A DNA stretch of 64,000 bases from Crossaster papposus (taxonomy: Eukaryota; Echinodermata; Asteroidea; Velatida; Solasteridae), in the NCBI GenBank assembly GCA_037893245.1, contig JBAIAA010000904.1, positions 372,001 to 436,000 on the forward strand. Direction: 5' to 3'. The first letter of the stretch is position 1. The number at the start of each line of letters is the position of its first letter. This document shows, in pieces, positions 56,043 to 64,000 of the stretch. Made by a program: the position numbers and the translations under genes. Under the pieces are notes generated by a model that saw only the letters and a list, made by a program, of their open reading frames with translations, searched no databases and was not told where the DNA came from.

Positions 56043-57040
56043 ATAACAGTTGCATGTGTTTGGGGGATTTTATCACCGAGGGTTTGACCAATCACAGTAA
56101 AATAACTATTAAAATGGTCAGCTACAGTATATGATGCGGATTATCATACATGTAGTTCCACCAATAAGCCACATGTGTGGATTTTAAAGAAAATTGTTTT
56201 TGAGATAATCGCAGGAAGATTTTCTCCTACTTTAAAACTTCAAAAAATACTACTTTATTTGCAACAACTTTTGCAGTATAAAGGAAACCTTCACATGATT
56301 CTATGAGAGGTGAATTTATTTTACATAAACCCAGTAATTAGAATCAACACAATGGTAATGGTAAATTAATTTGTGAAAACGTAAATTTAAGTTTTTCTAC
56401 AATGCCGCCCTTTCTGTTTAATGTGTTTTTCCATAATGGAAGGGGCGCACGTGTTTACAGGCGCGCACGGCCGAAAATGTAACAAAGATGTGTGGCTCTT
56501 CGTGAAAACAAAATGCATTTATCAAGATGGCTGTCTCTTGCATCAATGATGTAATTAACCCTAACTCCCTAGGGTGTGTGCAAAATCATATTGATTTTGG
56601 AGGATTGAGAACTGTAAGGGTTAATATAATTAATGATGTTTTGCTCACAGAAGCATATCAAAATGTTTAAGTACAGAGTTTTAAAGCAAAATACTGAAAA
56701 ACAAATCGGAAAAAAATGTCATTGTTGACATATGTGACTCTTTGTGAATGTGTGGCTCTTAACATAAGTTAAAAGTTTCAGAGAACACTAATTTGTTCGA
56801 TTTGAATAATTACGATGCGATAAATATCGATGATTGGGCTTTATATTTTGTGTGTGATAGATTATTTTATGAATATGTGACGTCACACTGCACGAGCATT
56901 GGTAAGGGATTCCCTTGGTTTCAGGTTTCAGTTAACAATGACCAAACAATGTACAAATGTAGAACGATATACAACAGTAAACTGAACTATTGGCATGTCA
57001 TTGGTGATTAGAAACTGACATGACTGATTGCAATGTCACG
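56043..57040. repeat. Spacer and block R, copy in unit 4
   Basis: Starts directly after the LTR and target duplication with CAGTTGCATGTGTTTGGGGGATTTTATCACCGAGG, then follows 45620-46613 almost base for base. The beginning of this block is the partner of 45608, not of the TRIM intron, so the retrotransposon stands at a unit-unit joint. Confidence 0.85.
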
Positions 57041-58658
57041 TCACACCTGGTGATACATCTTGACTGAGTTGTTGTCAGCCACTGCCAGCTGCCCATCTGA
57101 TGTGAATGTGATTCCGCAGGGAGAGTACAGACCCTGTGCAATGCACTTGAGAAAGCCACCTTGAGGGTCATAGTGGTGGATATGGCCCGTGTTAATACCA
57201 TTATACATTGCAACATAGATACCTGAACTATCAGTGTACACACCGCGGCAGCTCTGTACTGGTTGACCATTGATGGTGGGTATGATGGTGCGCAGTGTAG
57301 TACCATTGCCATCAGCAACATTTACTGTCTGTGACCATGAACTGATGACAATTCTATCATTGCTGTCTACAGCCAGATAGTAAGGTGCTACCTTGACTGG
57401 TATGGTACGTAGGAGCTTACCATCAGTGGGCCTGTGTTCAGTCAACACCAGCCTCTTGACATCACCTACTACGATGGTACCATCATTCTTGACAGCTACA
57501 CTGTAGAGGTCCACTGCGGTCTTACCGACCTCACTCGGTGGCACTGTTGGGAACTCAAAGGCCAGCGTGTTGTCGCTGTTGAACACCTTCACATGGGATT
57601 CGCCTCCCTCGACGACCACCAAACGATTGTTGGTGCGTGTAGCTGCGATGCGGAGTGGACCTGTAGGAGTCATGATGTCAAAACAAACAGACAAGCATTA
57701 AGCATTTATTGCACAATCCGTTCAAAAAAGACATTCTTGAAAGAGTAAAAACTTTAGAAAAATGCCTGTCAAAAATACATTGTTCAGATTTGGTGTACAT
57801 GCTTGAGAAATCACCACGTCTTATAATTCATCTTGATGGTGTTTATTTATGCCCAAGATTGTGCGGCATAACATGCTTCACCGTGATTTATCTTTCTGTG
57901 TAAATAAAGTGCTATATAGAATCTTCTTTCAGTCGTAAGACTTTTTCTTGGGATTCTTGGATTTGCTTTATTGAGTTTTCAAGTGGATGAAATAGTTCAG
58001 CCAACGATTGCTTGTAAGTGGATGCTGCCTCGTCTCCCTCAATGAACAAGTGTTCTGGTTTGCAGTGGTTTACGACCGTACAGTCTCGGCAGATGAGTAT
58101 TTCACACGTGGTACAAAAGAACCTTGCTGCTTCGCCAGCATGGATCGGACATTTTGGATGTTGTTTCTGATGTTTCTTTGTCAGTGTAACCTTTCCCTCA
58201 CGAATGTCTTTCAGTGGAGTCACCTTGTGGTTTGACATTGCTGTGAATCGAAGATGCATTTTACTACAGGCTGAGCACAAATTTTGGTCGCAGTCCAGAC
58301 ATCTATGCGTTGCCTCATTGGCTTCCTCACAAATACCACACAAAATACCAGCATCACCCAAGCTCACTACCTTCTCCTGAAGTACAATCGCCTCAACCAA
58401 ACCGATTAGATGAAAGTTGGTTTTCAGACCCTGCACCCCCGCCTCTGTAAGCTTCGTCTCCTGTCGACACACGGGGCAAAGAATCTCCGTACAGCCCTGG
58501 TGCTTCGTGCTGTGGTATTTCAGCAGACATTGCTCACAGAAACTGTGCAGGCATTCTAGTATCTTAGGGCGTTCGTATCTCTCGTGACATATGCAGCACT
58601 CCAGATGCTGTCTGCTAATCGTCTCCAGAGCTAAACTTATCGCAGGTCCGGTCGCCAT
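57041..58658 (-). pseudogene. TRIM-NHL copy 3, internal deletion
   Basis: Exon 2 (57660-57041) is intact and 620 bp as in copies 1 and 2. Exon 1 starts normally at 58658 (RING and both B-boxes, zinc ligands present) but stops at EKVLRLKED (about codon 246), where the DNA jumps into the intron. Relative to copy 1 about 1.2 kb is gone (about 17135-18349), removing the coiled coil, the first NHL strands, the splice donor and half of the intron. The joint lies in GAATCTTC, with AAT shared by both sides, as in microhomology-mediated deletion. The remaining frame could give a 248-residue RING/B-box-only protein. Confidence 0.88.
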
Positions 58659-59683
58659 TTTGTTTTGTCTGGGAAAAAGAAAAAGAATGTGTTCATGTAT
58701 TTAATAATACTGGTATCGACAGCCAGAGCTCGAGCCTCTAGATATGATGTGAATTTGAAAGAAGTGCAAAATCACGCTCTTACCAATACTGCACATCCTC
58801 TTTAAACTATCACTTTTTATATTTTCTTCACATTTTTGCATGATTGGTTGCGGTCCTCCTGACAACACGCACAGCACTGACAACACACTTTGTATAGCCA
58901 CCTTCTTATTATTCCTCCATGTATTAGCACCACTGTGATACACACGATTACATTCCTTTTGTGAAAATCATATTTTAAATGGAATTTGTTTTTTATACAC
59001 AAAAACATATCTCTAAGGCCAAATAAAAAAAAAACATGTTTAGCGTCACCGCCCGCTTCCTTTTTGGGGGCCGCCTCCTTTTTTCTTTTTTTTTTGATAA
59101 ATCTGAATTTTTTTTAATGATAATAAAATTTTAAGATCGTATTTTAGACTTTAGCATCACTGTGTACATGCTCTGGAACTATATTTTTTCTAATAGGAAG
59201 GCTAGGGTGTGACGTGTAGTCGTGTACAGTGCATACTTGATCGACCCACATGAATTTTAATTTCTAATCGTGGGTGAACCATGTTTTAATTAAATCATGT
59301 AAATTGGAAGATTCATGATTCGTTTACTGCATGACTCGAATTAAGATGTGTCGGGCGGCCATTTTTTTAAAAACAGCGTCAGGTTGCACATTTTTTTTCA
59401 AATTGACCAATAATAATATCTTTGCTCACTTTTTGTTACTGGTCCTCGGTCCTCGAAGCAACACGGAAGTACACAAACTCGACATGCAACACGGAGCGCC
59501 CCCAATTCAAGAGACAACACGCCCAGCGTTCTGACTCTGGCCGTTTTCTAAGCCCAAGCTTAGGCTCTATGTGGCTCCATTACCATTAACGAATTACTGC
59601 ATGAACGAAGCATAAACCGAGACGAAGCTCTTTTTCACACCTACCTATACTGTCTTGTTGAGCACAACTGCCGAACTGCGTAA
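58659..59683. repeat. 5' flank of TRIM copy 3
   Basis: Keeps the pyrimidine-CAG acceptor before ACAAAACAAAATGG and shorter matches to 19200-20830 (CATTTTTGCATGATTGGTTGCGGTCCT, AACAGCGTCAGGTTGCACA, CAACACGCCCAGCGTTCTGACTCTGGCCG). It is shortened and rearranged relative to the other two. No gene. Confidence 0.6.
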
Positions 59684-59699
59684 AGGCCGGTTCATACTT

Positions 59700-60130
59700 T
59701 TTCATTTATTTTCATTTATTATTTCTCAGGTGAACAAGAACATGACAAAATACAATGCATAAGTAACAAAATACAATACATAGAGTAGGCCTACAGGACG
59801 AGACTGATAACATTCCTGAAGGATTGCCAAAAAGCGAACCTAATCACTATCTGGTGGCTCTCCCATAATGCTATCAGTTAACGACAGTTACAGTTAAACT
59901 TACAGTGATCATTTGTACAAGTTGTTGGTTATTTTTCTTTAAAACAATGATAATATCCTTAGAGTACGGATAGCAATTACGTGACTGGTATTTACAAAAT
60001 ACCACTTGGGGAAAACATATGTGGACGAAGTTAATTATGCCCGAAGTCGAATTATCCCAGGTTTTGAATAAAAGTGCCCAAGCTACTGTATGAAGAATGT
60101 TAGCAGAAACTTCTTGCGGAAGAGTGTCCC
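59700..60130 (-). repeat. Possible retroposon 3' end inside the Harbinger-like element
   Basis: Starts TTCATTTATTTTCATTTATTATTTCTCAGGTGAACAAG; on the minus strand this ends in an ATAAATGAAAATAAATGAAA tail, as SINE or LINE 3' ends do. The body shows no protein. Boundaries on the other side are uncertain. Confidence 0.4.
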
Positions 60131-61089
60131 AGATGCGAGGGAATTAAACATACAGGGACTGGCGGAAAAACAATGGTACGTGCTGATTGGTGGGAATGCG
60201 TGTGCGAATGCGTGTGCGAAGCGAATTTTACGTCATCATCCTGTTCGCAAATGCTTCGCTGCGTACTTCGCAGAGAAATATCGCCCCGGATGTGAAAATG
60301 TTTCGCTTCGCAGGCAGTTTCGCCCCAGTTGAGCAATGTTCAACTCTAGGGAACATTCGCAAATCCAACAACCAATCAAATCGCAGTACATGTATTAATT
60401 TTTACGAGACTGCATGAGGGGAACCAACTGTGTGACTGATCGTGTACTGCACATGCATCAAAATGGAGGAATAATTCCTCCACTAGGCGGTCACCCGGGG
60501 TTTGTCGGTTCTCGGGTTTGTAGCTACTTCCCTGGATGGAGATAGTTAAGCCATTTGAAACATAACTGAAATATGTTGCTTCAGAATCTCAAGATTGTCT
60601 GCCTGATTTCAAAAGCACCATCATACTTGCATAAATCGTGCAATATTGCTGTCTATTAACCCTGGGAGACACCACCTTTTTCTTTTTTGTCGAGGCACCT
60701 CGTGCCTCCAAAGGGGGGACGTTTTATGTTGGGGGTAATGAACTGTGTTTGGGGGTACAAATCTTTTTCTCACGGTCTCAACAGATGGATATAAGGACCC
60801 TGGACACACATATCAAAGATTTAAACATTCTGGCTATTTTATGTATTTTTTAAAGGACATCCATTGCAAGCATGTAAACATTGAAATCAGTATTGCGCAA
60901 TACAGACATGAAACAGCCATATGATACAAATAACAACGACCAACAGCTCTAACTACCCCCCAGGGGATATCTGGGTGGCGATTGATAACAGCTGTGTTTG
61001 TTCTCTACCAAGGCCGCTCAAAGAGATGTCAGAGACTTTTTTTGACAGCGGCTAAACACAAAGGGATCAGATTTCGATTTGTCTGCACA

Positions 61090-61515
61090 ACTCTATGGCT
61101 TTTGGCCCAAACCATTATTTTGAAGGGATGTTTCACCCCCTGAATGACCTCCTGGGTTAGAATTTTTTTCCCAGTCCATTAGCCCGATAGGACAAACTTT
61201 GAAAATTCGACCCTTAGACGACCTTTGACCCCGGAAGACCCGAAAAACGCTAACCCGTTTTATTTTTGCCACGCTCACCTCGCATCGAGCATTGCGATCA
61301 CCGAGTTTAAGCACGATCCGACCAACTTCAAAAAGGTGACCCCTAGATGACCTTTGACCTCGTACGCTCTAGCGAATGCAAACTGGTTCTTGCGGGGACC
61401 GAGCCGGACCCACCCACCGAGTTTGAACGCCGCACGACCCCGGGAAGGGGACGAAAAAGCGCGCACAGACACACAGACAGACAGACAGAGAGTAGCGTAT
61501 TATTATATAGGATCT
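61090..61515. repeat. Dispersed repeat ending in (ACAG)n
   Basis: Words such as CGACCCTTAGACGACCTTTGACCCCGG and CGACCC...ACCCCTAGATGACCTTTGACCTCG recur at about 150-base spacing, and the block ends CACAGACACACAGACAGACAGACAGAGAGTAGCG then TATTATTATATAGGAT. This structure (unit repeats then a simple tail) is typical of a dispersed transposon 3' end. Type not assigned. Confidence 0.45.
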
Positions 61516-61559
61516 ACCGTGACCATTGATCTCCATTATGACCGTGACCGTACTACATG

Positions 61560-63540
61560 AGGGCGCACTTTTAGGGCCTTTTCGAATTCCTGGATTGAGT
61601 TGTTCTTCGTCTTAGGATTAAGGGGATTTTAGGCTACTGCGAGAACTCCAGCCACATTATGATGCCTGTTGTGCTTCAGAAATTCAATCAGTCAGTTGAT
61701 ATGAACCAATGTTTGGATATTTCTATTCCCTTCATTTATATTTACTTCTTGGTGATTCCGAGGTCGCAGGTGAACCGAACCGAAAGTTTAAGTACGCGTA
61801 GCAGACGACAAAATAATGATCGGCGCAATATCTTTGCACGAACATTTCATGCATTTAATAGTGGTTGTTCATTCATTTTACCATTACTGACAATTTTGTT
61901 CTTCACTTCCATCACACTGAAACAATAACATTAACTTCGTAGAAATTTCTCATAAACATTTCTTGTAAACACTGAAAGATGGTTGACTTTGCATCAAACG
62001 ATTCGTAAAAAGTATGAACGTCATTTTCGCAACGAATTAATTCGGCACATCGCGCTGCGAATTATTTGCGCCCAGTCAGGGTCTTTGATTTTTTTTGTTA
62101 TATCATGTGGGGGGTGAGGTGAGTCTAACCAGGTCGCTGACACATTTTTATTAGGAACAAATTCTGAAAAATAGAGGTTCACACAGTTCACAGCTCACCT
62201 GGGTTCAACTACTACGAATTTCCCATCATCTATGGAAACTTTCAGACGCTTGCAGTCAATTGCAGATGACGAATTCCGACTCCAACTAGCTGGAGAAGGC
62301 TTCAAATCATCCAAATTATCGAAATCAAGTTGATCGAATTTGACTTTCCGGCACTTTTGTACTACAATGCCCAATAATTCCGATTTGCAGCGTTAGTCAT
62401 ATGGCTGCTATGCAATGATTTCCCAGCTACACTGGAATCCAGATGTACGGCGGACCACGACCCAGATTAGTCTCGTTCGGTCCCTTCAGGTAAAGTCTAT
62501 CCGGACGGATCCGAGATAACAGTTATCAAAACTGTATCGAGTTGGTATATATAATGTGCGAACTATGGAAAGTGCCTGCCTGAATCATGAAGCCCTAACT
62601 TTCGCGCTGCTCCCCGGCGGGTCCCGTTTCTTCCCATCTGGTCGAATTCGAATCTGGTATGAAGCCACGAACAATGATCAGAATTGAATGGACAAACAAG
62701 ATCTTGTTTTAGTCAACTGTTCAAAGACGAAAACTAAACTCTAAATATCGACAAATAGCAATATCATTTTCGATCATCCTAGATGAGATCTAGGTGAAAA
62801 CCAGAAAAGGTACGTCACTTTGGTGATAATGTCTCTGTTTCGTTACATAATGTTCGAACGGTCTCGCTCATCTGATCCATGGTCTTGATAATTCGTTCCA
62901 TCGGTAATAAATTCACGACCTTTCTATTAGAACGTCAACTTAACAGACGATACAATAATTGAAAAACTGAAACACGCACTGACTTTTTCAGCACTGATTG
63001 TACATGTACGTGATATTAGCACCGAATTACGATTATGCAAGAAACAAATTTCGCCGAAGATGGTTTTCCGAAAACAAAATAGTTGTCAGTCGATAGTAGC
63101 CGGCGACGGTTTCTTATTCGAATCCGATCTAATCTAGACTATCAAGGACACACAACACATGATAAACTGCAGAGGCTATCAAAAACTGATTTATAAAAAC
63201 TTGTTTGTGACAAATAGTGATTACGCTCCTCATAGAGCGACTTTTCCAATACAAACATGTGAAATAGCGACAATACGATGTCCCGACTGCGGATTGGAAA
63301 TCAACTGGACATCTGTACGTAAGAGATTTCATAATTTTTTATATTATTTATGTCGATTCATGTGGCAATTTATTGGCTCAATTCATGCATGCTCAATAAT
63401 GCTGAAGTGATGGAGGCTTCAGATCGAGATCTTCCATTACGCAACCACTCATAAACTCTATGTGAAAATGACTAGAATGCGAAAATGAACATGCCTGAGG
63501 GCCGGAGGGGTGATCTGGAAGCATTGACCTCTCAATGCTA
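61560..63540. other. Interior of Harbinger-like element without recognised genes
   Basis: Several 60-90 codon open frames exist on both strands, none with a motif I recognise. GTATGAACGTCATTTTCGCAACG (62013) resembles the element ends, hinting at nested copies. 63540-63720 has repeated GCGAGCTAGGGGTAGGTCT and GCGAGGTAGGGGTGGGTCT words. Confidence 0.4.
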
Positions 63541-63884
63541 TTTTTTTCCTGCGAGCTAGGGGTAGGTCTTGTAGTAACTGACCTCACAATGAACTGACCC
63601 CTGACCTCCCGCGAGGTAGGGGTGGGTCTGGATCTGGAAGTCTGCTCTAGAAAAAAAATCATGGGAAAAAGGTGGGTCTCCATGCAGAAAATTTGGCAAA
63701 GGTGGGTGGGTCACTGGTCAGATTTATGTTAGGATTTTCTACACATGATATAAAAAAAAAAAACACCCGAAGACCCTCGGATCGGCCCAGTGTAAGAATT
63801 CGCACGATTAAAATTTGCATCGCATTCGCATGAAGTATGAACCGGCCTTAACGCGGTGTAACTCGGGTTATGGGTGTACTAATT

Positions 63885-64000
63885 GTGTGTGCACGATGTC
63901 TACTACTAATTAACTACATTTTCTCATTGTCATACCGAAGAGGGCCATTACAGACTCTGCACCCGTTCACAACCAAGGGATCATAATTGCCTTTTACTTA
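63885..64000. repeat. Repeat block P, copy 3, cut by the window end
   Basis: GTGTGTGCACGATGTCTACTACTAATTAACTACATTTTCTCATTGTCAT... matches 22318 and 39992. It implies that the unit structure continues beyond the window. Confidence 0.8.

Larger units (their letters stand above)
59684..63848. mobile_element. Harbinger-like nonautonomous element, 4.17 kb, TAA target duplication
   Basis: Begins AGGCCGGTTCATACTT and ends AAGTATGAACCGGCCT; TAA stands on both sides (59681-59683, 63849-63851). Three-base TWA duplications are typical of PIF/Harbinger elements. Right subterminal sequence has GCATCGCATTCGCATGAAG, and inside at 60190-60330 are related words (GAATGCGTGTGCGAATGCG, TTCGCAGAGAAATATCGCC) that look like ends of a second element. 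No transposase or Myb-like frame was recognised, so the element is not autonomous. The place corresponds to the same TRIM 5' flank to block P interval that holds a different element in unit 2. Confidence 0.8.

Noticed and set aside
60090..60417. Frames with repeated HTHSH or ACANACAKR residues
   Set aside because: Arise from GCGTGTGCGAAT repeats near transposon ends.

Overview
The window is nuclear DNA from an animal. Genes carry introns with canonical GT...AG borders, long AT-rich spacers separate them, tripartite-motif (RING/B-box/NHL) genes are duplicated, and mobile elements of many types are nested in each other. A marine invertebrate (echinoderm, hemichordate or cephalochordate type) fits best, but the species cannot be fixed from sequence alone. 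No bacterial operon, CRISPR array, rRNA or complete tRNA gene was seen.

Region 1 (277-13623) is the most interesting part: a 13.3-kb DNA transposon with 787-bp terminal inverted repeats of exactly equal length. It carries two genes. One is an intronless 850-residue protein with two N-terminal C2H2 zinc fingers and a Tnp2/DUF4218-like core with candidate DDE residues (CMC/EnSpm-CACTA type). The other is a ten-exon, 490-residue SAM-domain gene whose phases are all consistent. The whole transposase-like gene lies inside the 4.4-kb first intron of the SAM gene, the arrangement known from maize En/Spm (tnpD frames in the first intron of tnpA). The terminal repeats contain a decayed start of a RecQ-type helicase, and arrays of AGAGTGA/TCACTCT motifs lie just inside both ends.

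Region 2 (about 13624-59680 plus 63885-64000) is a degenerate tandem segmental duplication. The repeated unit, in + order, is: flank block R, TRIM-NHL gene on the minus strand (exon 2, intron, exon 1), gene 5' flank, block P, a long AT-rich block with a fossil transposase helix-turn-helix and a 45-bp minisatellite, block C, then R again. Five TRIM loci are present: an exon-2 scrap (14376-14607), two intact two-exon genes (16250-19086 and 34176-36931), an exon-2-only frameshifted copy (46614-47220), and a copy with a microhomology deletion (57041-58658). Because the units are paralogous, several insertions can be defined exactly against an empty site in a sister unit: a TTAA-flanked MITE (29839-30177), a retroposon-like insert (30497-31171), a hAT-like element (38675-39966) and nested TIR elements plus a hairpin MITE (32957-34109).

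Region 3 (47438-56042) is a young Ty3/gypsy-type LTR retrotransposon on the minus strand (LTRs 1520 and 1511 bp, about ten differences seen). It has an intact gag frame and a pol frame broken in two places. It sits exactly at the junction between two duplicated units. Region 4 (59684-63848) is a 4.2-kb Harbinger-like nonautonomous element with a TAA target duplication, itself carrying other repeats.
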